Virus record (IMG/VR): IMGVR_UViG_3300035169_000077
Coordinates: 1-64,000 of that record
Reading direction: 5' to 3' (one strand)
DNA from: a virus
Length of the DNA: 64,000 nt
Part shown: piece after piece, positions 8,262 through 16,677 of the stretch
Position numbering within the stretch: the first letter of the stretch is position 1
How the letters are laid out: every line of letters begins with the position of its first letter
Made by a program: the position numbers and the translations under genes
Notes under the pieces: model-generated
What the model was told of the DNA's origin: nothing
Databases searched by the model: none
What the model saw: the letters and a program-made list of their open reading frames with translations, nothing else

Positions 8262-8773
8262 GCCTGCCGCAGATCGATGAGGAAGCCCTCCTTGAGGCAG
8301 TCCTCAAGGTCATCAGCGGCCACGCCGTGGTGAAGCCGGGCGAGACGCTCGTCATCCGGGTCAGGGACTGGACGCCGACGCAGGTCGACATGTACCAGGA
8401 GTACCTGGAGAACAGGCACGCCGGCGGCGAGATCCCGTTCCGGCCGATCGTGGTCATCGGCGACGAGCTGGCCATCGTGAAGCCCGAGACGGAAGCCCCC
8501 GCTAGCCTGCCGGGACTGCCGACCCATGCGGTAGTCGAGATCGAGTGGGCTCACGGCGGCGCCCCCGTGTCGCAGAAGTTCGGCCCGTGGATGATCGCCC
8601 CGGACGACTCGCACATGGCGGCGATCGGCGGGTTCGTTCAGGGCTGGAGCCGGGGTTCCGGGACCGAGCCGGCACAGGTCACGCTGACGGTCGGCGATGA
8701 GTCGATAGCCGAGGGGGCTACGTCCCCGTACCGGGACCAGCCGTCGGCTAGCAGCCAGGCCCGGCCGACATGA
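8258..8773 (+). CDS. hypothetical phage protein
   Basis: A 171-residue protein whose ATG overlaps the previous stop (ATGA), so the two are probably translated together. It has an acidic N terminus with a helical start (DEEALLEAVLKVISGH) and beta-like repeats after residue 85. No family is recognised. Its 3' end overlaps the minus-strand lipoprotein gene by 26 nt. Confidence 0.6.
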   Translation: MSLPQIDEEALLEAVLKVISGHAVVKPGETLVIRVRDWTPTQVDMYQEYLENRHAGGEIPFRPIVVIGDELAIVKPETEAPASLPGLPTHAVVEIEWAHGGAPVSQKFGPWMIAPDDSHMAAIGGFVQGWSRGSGTEPAQVTLTVGDESIAEGATSPYRDQPSASSQARPT

Positions 8774-9134
8774 GCACGTGCTTCAGCCTCGGCGCCGGGT
8801 TGGCGTCGACGTTGTACCCGGGGTTATCTGAGGCAAGCGCGATCGTCGTGCACTCACCGGGACCTTGCCCTGCGGTACCGGGGAAATCGTCCAGGGTGGT
8901 CTTGCAGTCGGCGAGGTCAACCGGGCCGACTTCGCTGGCGAGAGTGGACGCCCCGGGGTCCATGTCCCGCACGATGTAGTCCGGTCCCTGGTCCTTCAAC
9001 TTGCATGCCGCCGAGGATGACGGCGCGGCGACCGCCGCCGGCGGGGCACCGCTGCTGGCGGCAGGGGTGCCGGAGGAGCACGCGGCGAGGGCAAGGAGTG
9101 CCGGGGCGATCACGGCGAGGGGCAGTCGTCTCAT
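8748..9134 (-). CDS. secreted lipoprotein
   Basis: A 128-residue protein with a lipoprotein signal peptide: basic MRRL, hydrophobic AVIAPALLALAA, then a lipobox with Cys19 (LAAC), followed by a Ser/Ala/Pro-rich linker. Mature cysteines at about 44, 77, 94 and 128 could form disulfides outside the membrane. It is antisense to the structural operon. Phage-encoded lipoproteins are often superinfection-exclusion or host-surface proteins expressed in the lysogen; that role is inferred from the type and location only. Confidence 0.75.
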   Translation of the reverse strand: MRRLPLAVIAPALLALAACSSGTPAASSGAPPAAVAAPSSSAACKLKDQGPDYIVRDMDPGASTLASEVGPVDLADCKTTLDDFPGTAGQGPGECTTIALASDNPGYNVDANPAPRLKHVLMSAGPGC

Positions 9135-9298
9135 GACCTGTTGGACGCGCGAACGAGCCGGAAGGCCGGCAATGGCCAGCGGATCGTTACCCGGGGCAAC
9201 ACCGCGCTACGGTCCCGCCAAGCCCTCCCCGGGAAAGGGTGAGAGATCCCTAGCTTGCAGCCCGTGCAGGTCGGGCCGGGGCCTGGCCTTACCTACGT

Positions 9299-9613
9299 CT
9301 ATGTGCGCGGCGCGAACACGAGGTCGGCCATCCACATCGTCGGCGGGTCAACACCGAAGCACGGATCGGCACTGACGACCTGGTAGCGGCTCGACTGGTT
9401 GCCATTCCGCATGATCAGGTAGTCGCCGGGTCGCGGGTTAATGCCATTCCAGCAGGAGATGTGACCCTGCTGGCCGTTGCCGACCGGGCGGAAAGCGTAG
9501 TCGTCGCGGGTCAGGTCGTAAGTCTGCGGCCCGGCACTAGAGGTCACGTCCACACTCCCTATCTGTCGGGCCGCAGCCGATTTCTGACAGGCCTCGCCCG
9601 GTTTTTCGCTCAC
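9299..9613 (-). CDS. conserved phage protein (GDYLI/GVDPPTMWMAD type)
   Basis: A 104-residue protein. GTG 9613 overlaps the stop of its upstream neighbour (GTGA), which sets the start. The C-terminal half (PGDYLIMRNG, SRYQVVSADP, DPPTMWMADL) looks like a small beta-barrel often encoded in actinophage head regions. It is the third gene of a minus-strand operon beginning at 10349. Function is unknown. Confidence 0.65.
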   Translation of the reverse strand: MSEKPGEACQKSAAARQIGSVDVTSSAGPQTYDLTRDDYAFRPVGNGQQGHISCWNGINPRPGDYLIMRNGNQSSRYQVVSADPCFGVDPPTMWMADLVFAPRT

Positions 9614-10056
9614 CGGAACCACGTCCCGCGCCCGTCCCAGTGCCAGCCGGTCCGGTGCCCCTCGTCCAGGGCGCACGCGGCAGGCTGCGGGCCTTGCACC
9701 GGGGCGAAGTACGGCACGTCCAGCGGATGCACAGGCTCTACGGGGACCGGCGCGCGGGGCGGCAGCGGGAACAGGAGCGCACCGCAAAGCGGCCGGGCCA
9801 GCTGGGCTAGGTACTCGTCAGGGTAGAGCGTCGGGGGTCCCGCGTTCCAGCGGCCAGCCCACAAGTCGTCAAGGGCACGGCCGATCATCTTGGGCGTCAG
9901 CGTGCCACCCTGCTCACGCTGTCCCGTGAACGCCTCTACCTCATCGGCGAACGCCGACGCGACAGGGGCTAGCGCCTCCTCGTTCGGCTCGAAGTGGTCG
10001 AAGCGCATCGTCTCCCCGTTGCCGTAGTAGACGTTCCAGCCGATCGGCTCGCTCAC
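9610..10056 (-). CDS. hypothetical phage protein
   Basis: A 148-residue protein from GTG 10056, linked by GTGA overlaps to genes on both sides. The N-terminal part is acidic (FEPNEEALAPVASAFADEVEAF). The C-terminal part is Pro-rich with a histidine/tryptophan patch (GHRTGWHWDGRG). No known fold is recognised. Confidence 0.6.
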   Translation of the reverse strand: MSEPIGWNVYYGNGETMRFDHFEPNEEALAPVASAFADEVEAFTGQREQGGTLTPKMIGRALDDLWAGRWNAGPPTLYPDEYLAQLARPLCGALLFPLPPRAPVPVEPVHPLDVPYFAPVQGPQPAACALDEGHRTGWHWDGRGTWFR

Positions 10057-10349
10057 GGTCGCATCATCCTGATCGTTCCCTCGTCGATGCCTGACGCTCG
10101 CAAGCTGGCCTCGCGCCTAGCCAGGGTCGCTCGCCGCTCGGGATCGCCGAACCGGACGATGGTCGCCGTGATCCCGAGCAGCCGCCGTCCCCGGAAGCTC
10201 ACCTTGCCCCTCAGCGGCGTGCATTCAGCTGCCCCCTCGGCATCTAGCCGGGCGATGAAGTCCCTGAGCTCGCCGAGCGTCAGGGTGGCGTCCCGGTTCG
10301 CTGCGAAGACGTGGCGCTCCCTGGTCGCGAGATCGCGGATCAAGTCCAT
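10053..10349 (-). CDS. hypothetical protein, first gene of a minus-strand operon
   Basis: A 98-residue protein (start MDLIRDLATRERHV). It has a helical N terminus, an LTLGELRDFIARLDAEGA segment and a basic beta-rich C terminus. ATG 10349 is preferred because GACAAT (10357-10362, minus strand) sits 7 nt upstream; an earlier in-frame ATG lies at 10358. It begins the three-gene unit 10349-9299. Its 5' end approaches the + strand protease gene. Confidence 0.55.
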   Translation of the reverse strand: MDLIRDLATRERHVFAANRDATLTLGELRDFIARLDAEGAAECTPLRGKVSFRGRRLLGITATIVRFGDPERRATLARREASLRASGIDEGTIRMMRP

Positions 10350-10382
10350 GCTCCTCATTGTCGCCGGAAGGCGGTGGGGCGC

Positions 10383-10934
10383 GTGTGCCTGTCGTGTGGC
10401 TGCCGCGAACCGGAGAACGCCCACCGCGACCCCCGGAACATCACCCTCGCCGATCTTGCCGCAGCCGCAGGCGCGGCCGGGATAAGCCTCGCCCAGGCAG
10501 CGGAGAACATTCTCGCTACCGCCTACGCCACCATTGGCGCCCCGGAGGACGAGCGTCCCGCCGAGCCGCAGAAGTTCGTCCTCGGCGTTGCTTACCAGGC
10601 GGGGCCTGACCCCAGGATCGCCAGGGGCCAGGACGGCGGCCGGGACTTCTTCACCCCCGCCGAGTTGGAGAAGGCAGCCTGGTCGTTCATGCTCAGCGGC
10701 CAGCAGCACGGCCTCCATCACGCGGACGGCACCGAGGGCGCGGCCAGGCCCGTCGAGTCGTACATCTACCGCAACCCCATCCCGTGGGTGGTGGCACCGG
10801 ACCTCGTGGTCCGCAAGAACGACTGGGTGCTCGGCTCCCTGCTCGACGACCACTCCTGGGAGCTTGCCACGGCCGGCCAGGTAACCGGCTGGTCGCCGCA
10901 GGGCATCGGCCACCGCCGCGCCCGGAGGGAGTGA
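10383..10934 (+). CDS. XkdF-like putative prohead protease
   Basis: A 183-residue protein. The N terminus has a small cysteine motif (VCLSCGCREPENAH). The C-terminal 110 residues (VAYQAGPDPRIARGQDGGRD, then FMLSGQQHGLHHADGT and VVRKNDWVLGSLLDD) match the XkdF family, predicted head-maturation proteases found just before scaffold genes. GTG 10383 is chosen because it opens the conserved cysteine motif; GTG 10374 is possible. It precedes the scaffold-like gene by 5 bp. Confidence 0.75.
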   Translation: MCLSCGCREPENAHRDPRNITLADLAAAAGAAGISLAQAAENILATAYATIGAPEDERPAEPQKFVLGVAYQAGPDPRIARGQDGGRDFFTPAELEKAAWSFMLSGQQHGLHHADGTEGAARPVESYIYRNPIPWVVAPDLVVRKNDWVLGSLLDDHSWELATAGQVTGWSPQGIGHRRARRE

Positions 10935-10939
10935 GGCCC

Positions 10940-12811
10940 GTGGACGTGCCCGGCTTCAACGATGACGAGTTCACCGAGCTTTACGACGCGACGTTCCCGC
11001 GCGTGGACCTGGTCGGCAAGGCGGCGAACGGGATGCGGTTCCTGATCGCCAAGGAAGCCGATGAGAGCACCCCGGCGGGCATCCTCGGCGCGGACGTCGT
11101 CCGGAGCCTGATCGCCAAGGGAGAGGACGGCGACATGACCACTGCCCGCGAAAGGCAGCCGCTCCCGAACGGGATCACCCTGTCCGGCTCCCCGGCCCAG
11201 ATCGCCGCGTTCATCCACGCCGCGTCCGTCCGCAAGGCCGGCCCGGCCCCGGACCTCCCCGACAACGCCGACGGCTCCCCCGGGGACCCCGTCAGTAAGG
11301 ACGCAGCCATGGGACCTGAGCTTGACGGAGACCCGGACGCGATGGACTCCATGGACGTCACCGTCCCCCTCGCCGAACCGGAAGACATGGCACCCGGTGA
11401 CCCCGCCGACCCCGGCTCGCCCGCATGGGAGAGCATCGACGCGGCCTCCGCCCAGAAGTGGCTGTCCATCGCCGCGCGGCTGAAGAACGCCCTGTGCGTC
11501 CTGGCCGAGCGGGAGATGGTTGAGGCCGCCTCCGCCGACCCGGACGACATCGAGAACGCCTGGAACCTCGAAGACGCCATGTGCGCCGTCGACTACGCCA
11601 TCGAGCAGCTCGCCGTGTTCGCCGCCTGCGAGCAGGCCGAGGCCGAGCTGGGCGCCGAGATGGAAGCGATCGGCAAGGCGCTCGCCTCCTTCGACACCGC
11701 GCCGCTCGGCGTCATCGAGGGCCTGTCGGCCGTGCGGAAGGCCGGGCGTGTCCTGTCGTCGGCGAACGAGGCCGCGATCCGCGCTGCCGCCGAGTCGCTC
11801 CAGAAAGTCCTCGCCTCACTACCCGAGGCACCCATCGCCAAGGAGGGGGCAGCCATGCCCGCAACCACTGCAGCCAAGGCCCCCGCGACGGTGGCGAAGG
11901 AAACGGCCACGCCGGAAGCGCAGGCAGCCAGCACAGGCCCCGTGAACGCTGGCGGGACGACCGGGATGGGCGAGCCGCGCAAGACCGGCCCCGCCGAGTC
12001 CCTGCCCGCCGACGGCCCGCAGGCGGCCAAGCCAGGCGACGTCCCGGGCCGGACAGTGGTCAAGTCCGCGCTCAAGGTCGTCGTCTGGGACCGCTCCGGG
12101 CGCGCGTGCCAGGCGGACCCGGCCTCGATCCGGCAGCAGATCGCCAAGGCCGACGGGGACGGCGAGGGCAAGGTCACCATGCAGGCCGTCTTCGACGAGA
12201 ACGGCAACCTCGTGGGCATCGTCGACCCCGCCGACATCACCCCGGTAGCCGGGGCAGGGGGCAAGCCTGACGCCGATGAGGGCGAGCCGCAGGCAGGCCC
12301 TGCCGCAGCGGCGGCGGATGACATGACCCCCCAGCCGCCCGCCGAGGCCGGCACCCCCGCAGAAGACGTCGCCAAGTCCGGGACACCGGCTGGCGCGAGC
12401 ACCACCACCATCACCCTGGACGTGCTCAAGAGCATCATGCGCGAGACCGTGGCAGAGCAGATCGGCGCGCTGCGCCCCGCAGAGGATGCCGCGAACACCG
12501 CCGGCATCGCGGGGCTCAGCGCAGAGGTCGAGACGCTCAAGGCCCAGCTCGCCGTGGTGGCAGAGCACCCGGCGATGCCGAAGGTGTTCACCCACGGGGC
12601 GGTCCCGCCCCGCGGTGACGGGCCGGTCCCCCCGGCGCACCAGATGCGCGGACAGGACCACGGGGCGCCCATCATCGACGTGGCCAAGGCCAGGGCGATG
12701 AAGCAGCGCATGTACACGGCGGACCCCGCCGAGGCCAACGCGATCGCGACCGAGCTGAACCAGTCGGCCATCGCGACCCTTGAGGCCATCCACAGCGTGC
12801 GCCGCCAGTAG
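10940..12811 (+). CDS. capsid scaffold/assembly protein (probable)
   Basis: A 623-residue protein from GTG 10940, which has GGAGGGAG upstream. The N terminus (RVDLVGKAANGMRFLIAKEA) is a signature often seen directly after XkdF. The rest is Ala/Glu/Pro-rich with helices around residues 165-300 and a predicted coiled coil near residue 520 (GLSAEVETLKAQLAVVAEHP). Low complexity, acidity and a position between protease and capsid fit a scaffold. It is much longer than a minimal scaffold, so it may have more than one role. Confidence 0.65.
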   Translation: MDVPGFNDDEFTELYDATFPRVDLVGKAANGMRFLIAKEADESTPAGILGADVVRSLIAKGEDGDMTTARERQPLPNGITLSGSPAQIAAFIHAASVRKAGPAPDLPDNADGSPGDPVSKDAAMGPELDGDPDAMDSMDVTVPLAEPEDMAPGDPADPGSPAWESIDAASAQKWLSIAARLKNALCVLAEREMVEAASADPDDIENAWNLEDAMCAVDYAIEQLAVFAACEQAEAELGAEMEAIGKALASFDTAPLGVIEGLSAVRKAGRVLSSANEAAIRAAAESLQKVLASLPEAPIAKEGAAMPATTAAKAPATVAKETATPEAQAASTGPVNAGGTTGMGEPRKTGPAESLPADGPQAAKPGDVPGRTVVKSALKVVVWDRSGRACQADPASIRQQIAKADGDGEGKVTMQAVFDENGNLVGIVDPADITPVAGAGGKPDADEGEPQAGPAAAAADDMTPQPPAEAGTPAEDVAKSGTPAGASTTTITLDVLKSIMRETVAEQIGALRPAEDAANTAGIAGLSAEVETLKAQLAVVAEHPAMPKVFTHGAVPPRGDGPVPPAHQMRGQDHGAPIIDVAKARAMKQRMYTADPAEANAIATELNQSAIATLEAIHSVRRQ

Positions 12812-12835
12812 CGCACCGCCCCGAAGACCGACCCC

Positions 12836-12867
12836 AGCCCCCCGTGAGGCACGCCTCCGGGGGCTTT
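12836..12867 (+). terminator. hairpin between scaffold and capsid genes
   Basis: AGCCCCC pairs with GGGGGCT (arms 12836-12842 and 12859-12865), followed by TT. It lies in the 81-bp gap before the capsid ribosome site. With only two T residues it may attenuate or protect the message rather than stop transcription. Confidence 0.5.
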
Positions 12868-12892
12868 CGCATGCCCCCCGGAAGGAGGCATC

Positions 12893-14401
12893 GTGACCAC
12901 TCAGCAGGAGATCTCCGAGGAGACCCTGGAGGCCATGGCGGCCATCGCCAAGGCGCAGACCACCGGCATCACCACCGCCACAGGGATCACGTCCTACGAC
13001 CTGTCCAGCCTGGTCTCCCAGGTCCCGGTCGTCACCCCGTTCTTCGACATGATCCCGACGGAGAAGTCCACCGACGGTAACAAGTACGCGGTGTGGAGGG
13101 CGATCCTCAACAGCAACGCCGCCCAGCCCGACCCGGCCACCCCGTTCGACTTCGCCGGCTCCGAGCTGGTCTTCAGCGAGCAGGACTTCCAGGCCGCGTA
13201 CAAGGTGCTGTCCTTCGACACCATCGTCACCCAGGACTCCTATGACCTCGCCCTGGGTTACGCGGACCCCTTCGCGGTCGCGACGTTCAACCTGGTCAAC
13301 CAGATGCTGATCGCGAAGGACCGCAAGTTCATCGGCGCCCAGTCGTTCGCCCTCGTGCAGCCGTCCGCCCCGTCCCTCACCACCGCCGCGACGGGCGGCA
13401 CGATCACCTCGGGCACCACCGTGTACGTGGGCGTCGCCGCCCGCACCGGATCCGGCTACTACTACGGGTCCGGCAACAGCCGCGGCGCTTCGGCGAGCAT
13501 CACGGCGGGCACCACCACGTCCACGAACAAGGTCACCGCGACCGTCACCAGCGTCCGCGGCGGCGTCTGCTACGACTGGTTCCAGTCCGCCGATGGCACC
13601 ACCTGGTACTACTACACGACTACGACCGTGAACACGGTCGTGATGACCAAGGTCATCGCGGCCAACCAGGCGCTCCCGTCTGCCATCACCGTCCCTGACC
13701 TGGCGACAGGATGGAAGGGCACCCCGGGCACGGTCCCGACCTACAACGGCGCCGCCGACAACGGGTCGGCGAACGCCGCAGACATGGACGGGCTGCTCGC
13801 CACCCTGTCCGGCGACTACAACGCCACCGGCCAGTGGGTCACCACCGGCACCGGCACCGCCAACCCGTCGATCAACACGAGCCTCGACGGCGCGGCCCTG
13901 ACCCTCACGGGCGGGACGATCACGGAGATCGAGCAGTACCTGTTCCTCGCCCTGTGGCAGTCGATCAAGGTCTCCCCGACTGCGATCATGGTCAACGCGG
14001 CGCAGGCGCAGGAAATCGCGAACCTGATCCTGGGGTCGAACAGCGCGACGACCTTCCTCAACACCGACAAGAACGGCCGTGTCGACGTCGTGGCCGGCGG
14101 CCGGGTCGGTCACGTGCTCAACGCCCCCGCGGGCGGCATCCCCGTGCCGATCGAGGTCCACGTGTCGCTGCCCCCGGGCACTATCGCGGCGCGCAGCGAC
14201 CGGGTTCCGTTCCCGCAGGCCAACATTTCCTCAGTGCTCGCCTACCGCGCGCTGCGGGACATGACGCAGTTCGAGTACGCCGCCTCCCGGATCGCGAACA
14301 CCGCCGGCGGCGGCCCGCGCCGGGAAACGGAGCTGCGCTGCAACGGCGCCTTCGTGAACCGCGCGCCCCTGGCGATGTCTGTTTTGCAGAATGTCGGGTA
14401 G
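12893..14401 (+). CDS. major capsid protein with an inserted Ig-like domain
   Basis: A 502-residue protein from GTG 12893 with GGAAGGAGG upstream. N-terminal capsid segments (TSYDLSSLVSQVPVVTPFFD, SEQDFQAAYKVLSFD) and C-terminal ones (EIEQYLFLALWQSIKVSP, HVLNAPAGGIPVPIEVHVS, YAASRIANTAGGGP) fit an HK97-type shell. Residues about 160-275 are Ser/Thr/Gly/Tyr-rich beta sequence (YVGVAARTGSGYYYGSGNS), probably an Ig- or FnIII-like surface domain inserted in the shell. It lies between two hairpins, as expected for the most abundant virion protein. Confidence 0.9.
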   Translation: MTTQQEISEETLEAMAAIAKAQTTGITTATGITSYDLSSLVSQVPVVTPFFDMIPTEKSTDGNKYAVWRAILNSNAAQPDPATPFDFAGSELVFSEQDFQAAYKVLSFDTIVTQDSYDLALGYADPFAVATFNLVNQMLIAKDRKFIGAQSFALVQPSAPSLTTAATGGTITSGTTVYVGVAARTGSGYYYGSGNSRGASASITAGTTTSTNKVTATVTSVRGGVCYDWFQSADGTTWYYYTTTTVNTVVMTKVIAANQALPSAITVPDLATGWKGTPGTVPTYNGAADNGSANAADMDGLLATLSGDYNATGQWVTTGTGTANPSINTSLDGAALTLTGGTITEIEQYLFLALWQSIKVSPTAIMVNAAQAQEIANLILGSNSATTFLNTDKNGRVDVVAGGRVGHVLNAPAGGIPVPIEVHVSLPPGTIAARSDRVPFPQANISSVLAYRALRDMTQFEYAASRIANTAGGGPRRETELRCNGAFVNRAPLAMSVLQNVG

Positions 14402-14440
14402 CGTCGACCACTGTCGCACATCGGCCTAGACCCGGACCGG

Positions 14441-14471
14441 GAAGCCGGGGGACTGCTCTGCCCCCGGCTTC
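14441..14471 (+). terminator. strong hairpin after the capsid gene
   Basis: A perfect 11-bp stem, GAAGCCGGGGG / CCCCCGGCTTC, with a 9-nt loop, lies 40 bp after the capsid stop. There is no T-run, so it may be a partial terminator that lowers downstream expression or a 3' stabiliser of the capsid message. Confidence 0.6.
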
Positions 14472-14505
14472 CCGCCCGGCCCGACCATCGCAAGGAGCGC
14501 CAGGA

Positions 14506-14967
14506 ATGGCCAAGCTGTACTCGCGCACGGGCGCGGACGCGCACAAGGACCCCGAGCACGGACTGTTCGAGCCGGACGGTGATGGCGCGTTCGGCTTCCC
14601 GGACGACCTGTCGGACGTACTGCTGCGCCAGCACGTCGGCAAGAAGCGCATGTGGGAAGACGAGGAGATGCGCGCCGAGCGCATGCACCAGGAGGCCGAG
14701 CAGCGGCACCGGGACCCCGCGGTCCTGTACGCCGCCGTCTCGGAGCTGGTTCAGCTGAGCAAGCAGGCGCAGGGCGCGGCGGCCGTCCCCGCAGACCTCG
14801 CGGCCGAGCTGGCCGAGTTGCGCCGGGAGATCGCCGAGCTTCGCGCCAGCGCCGCCCCCGTTACGGGAGGACCGGACGGCGAGGACGCGGACGGGGCTGG
14901 CGAGGCCAGGCCTGCGGATAAGCCAAGGCCGCCGAGGAAGCCCGCGGCGCCCAAGTCCGCCGCCTGA
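14506..14967 (+). CDS. small acidic/basic head protein, unknown function
   Basis: A 153-residue protein with a good ribosome site (AAGGAG) and ATG 14506. The charged N terminus (LYSRTGADAHKDPEHGLFEP), a central coiled coil (about residues 50-115) and a Lys/Pro-rich tail (KPRPPRKPAAPK) suggest a soluble structural accessory. Its stop overlaps the glycosyltransferase start (TGATG). Confidence 0.6.
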   Translation: MAKLYSRTGADAHKDPEHGLFEPDGDGAFGFPDDLSDVLLRQHVGKKRMWEDEEMRAERMHQEAEQRHRDPAVLYAAVSELVQLSKQAQGAAAVPADLAAELAELRREIAELRASAAPVTGGPDGEDADGAGEARPADKPRPPRKPAAPKSAA

Positions 14968-15554
14968 TGCTCGCGGGCGCCAGCGTCACGGTCGTCATCC
15001 CGACCATCCCGCCGCGCGCCGCGATGCTGGAGCGGGCGATGGAGTCGGTGGCAGCCCAGACCGTCAGTGCCCGCCTGGTCATCGAGGCCGATGACGACCG
15101 GGCCGGCTCGGCCGCGACCCGGAACCGGGCGCTGGCCAGGGTGGAGACCGAGTGGGTCATCTGCCTTGACGATGATGACCAGCTGATGCCGAACGCGGTC
15201 CAGGTGCTCACCGAGGCGCAATCCGCGACGGGCGCGGACGTGGTGTCGGGCGCAGCCTGGATACCGCAGTCGCCTGGCCACCGGGAGCCGGTCGCCACCC
15301 CGGCCCCGGGATGGATTTCCCCGGAGGCCGTCATGGCCCGGTCGGTCCTGCATGTCACGTCCCTGGTCCGTGCTTCTCTCGCCCAGGCGGCGGGGTTCAC
15401 CCGGGCACATGACCCGGGCACCGGCATGGACCTGGACGATTACGGCTTCTACCGGGCGCTCGCTTCGGCGGGGGCCTCGTTCTGGCGGGTGCCCGAGACG
15501 GTGCTGATCTGGCATCACCACGGGAAAAACACATCGGGTCGGCCGGTTTGGTGA
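14967..15554 (+). CDS. glycosyltransferase family 2 (GT-A fold)
   Basis: A 195-residue enzyme. The nucleotide-sugar binding start is VTVVIPTIPPRAAMLERAM, and the metal-binding acidic motif is ICLDDDDQLMP near residue 70. A later acceptor-side segment is GMDLDDYGFYRALA. It starts at an ATG overlapping the previous stop. It opens a run of sugar genes inside the head operon, so its likely target is a virion protein. Donor and acceptor sugars are unknown. Confidence 0.8.
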   Translation: MLAGASVTVVIPTIPPRAAMLERAMESVAAQTVSARLVIEADDDRAGSAATRNRALARVETEWVICLDDDDQLMPNAVQVLTEAQSATGADVVSGAAWIPQSPGHREPVATPAPGWISPEAVMARSVLHVTSLVRASLAQAAGFTRAHDPGTGMDLDDYGFYRALASAGASFWRVPETVLIWHHHGKNTSGRPVW

Positions 15555-16183
15555 CCCTCCCGATCCGGCACTACTACCACGTTTACGCGGCCGGGGCGTG
15601 GATCAGGCCCGCGCAGGAGCACGTCACGGCGCTGGCCCTGTCCGGCCTGCGGGCGCCCATGGTCATCGGGCTGGTCGGCGTTCCCGGTGGCCGGCAGCAG
15701 GCCCGGGAGATGATCACGGCGATGCTCTCGGAGGCTGGCCTGCCCGCCCCGGAGCGGTGGGCGGAGGCCGATGAGGGCTGGGAGCAGGTAACCCTCGCCG
15801 AGATCCACGCCGACATTCACCGGATCCCGGCCGGGTTCGCGGTCATGTACGCCCACGCGAAGGGCTCGGCGAACCCGTCTCCGCTGAACGCGGCGTGGCG
15901 GCGGTCGATGACCCGGCACGTGGTGTGCGGCTGGGAGGAATGCGCTGGCCTGCTGGAGGACGGCTACGACACGGCGGGCTGCCACTGGGTGACGGCGCAC
16001 AAGAGCACCACCGCGTTCTACGCGGGGAACTTCTGGTGGGCGCGGGCCTCCTACCTGCGGGGGCTGCCGCCTCCGCCGTGCGATTCCCGGTGGCAGGCCG
16101 AGACGTGGGTGTCCTCCGTATCCGGCCCGAAGGCGGCCGACGTGCTGCCCGGATGGCCGCGCTACGCCCAGGCCGCCTCGTGA
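15551..16183 (+). CDS. glycosyltransferase-like protein
   Basis: A 210-residue protein from GTG 15551 overlapping the previous stop (GTGA). Segments VMYAHAKGSANPSPLNAAW, YDTAGCHWVTAH and AGNFWWARASYLRGLPPP match a family of putative glycosyltransferases seen in actinophages, and the GNFWWA box is typical. It sits between two other sugar-related genes. The exact reaction is unknown. Confidence 0.65.
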   Translation: MTLPIRHYYHVYAAGAWIRPAQEHVTALALSGLRAPMVIGLVGVPGGRQQAREMITAMLSEAGLPAPERWAEADEGWEQVTLAEIHADIHRIPAGFAVMYAHAKGSANPSPLNAAWRRSMTRHVVCGWEECAGLLEDGYDTAGCHWVTAHKSTTAFYAGNFWWARASYLRGLPPPPCDSRWQAETWVSSVSGPKAADVLPGWPRYAQAAS

Positions 16184-16677
16184 GGGTCTACTGCCCGTAC
16201 ACCGCGATCGCCGCGGCGACCCGCGCCGCCCTTGACGCCTCCGGGTACGAGTGGATAGAAGCCGAGGTGACCGGCGACGCCGGCTACTGGATGCTGCTCG
16301 CCTCGCTGTGGGAGCAAGGCGAGACGTTCGCCATCGTGGAGCATGACGTCATCCCGGCAGCCGGGGCGCTGGCCTCATTCGATGCCTGCGGCGGTGACTG
16401 GTGCTCATGCCCGTACCCGTACCTGGCCGGGACGTATGCCGGCCTCGGCTGCACGCGCTTCACCGCGGCGATTATGACTCGGTGCCCGGACCTGATGGAC
16501 GTCGTCGCCACCATGAGCAACGACAGCCACCCGCCGGGGCACTGGTGCACCCTTGACGCCTGGACGCGCGTCGTCCTCACCCAGCGGGGTGAGCGGCAGT
16601 GCACCGCCCACCCCGTGGCCGGCCACCCGTCCCGGTCGCCCGCCCACGGGTGCGTCCCCGGGTACGCGCCACGGTGA
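16180..16677 (+). CDS. putative glycan-related protein, copy 1 of a tandem pair
   Basis: A 165-residue protein from GTG 16180 (GTGA overlap). It opens like a nucleotide-sugar enzyme (RVYCPYTAIAAATRAALDA). The motifs FAIVEHDVIPAAG and YAGLGCTRFTAAIM recur in the next gene. The acidic EHD motif could bind a metal or sugar nucleotide. No named family is recognised, and function is inferred from the glycosyltransferase neighbours. Confidence 0.6.
   Translation: MRVYCPYTAIAAATRAALDASGYEWIEAEVTGDAGYWMLLASLWEQGETFAIVEHDVIPAAGALASFDACGGDWCSCPYPYLAGTYAGLGCTRFTAAIMTRCPDLMDVVATMSNDSHPPGHWCTLDAWTRVVLTQRGERQCTAHPVAGHPSRSPAHGCVPGYAPR

Noticed and set aside
10784-10939. N-terminal extension of the scaffold-like protein upstream of GTG 10940
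   Set aside because: It overlaps the XkdF-like gene in another frame and is shadow sequence; GTG 10940 has GGAGGGAG upstream.
11819-14161. 780-codon open frame on the minus strand under scaffold and capsid
   Set aside because: Arg/Gly/Asp-rich shadow of the real + strand genes caused by high third-position GC; no ribosome site or known motif.
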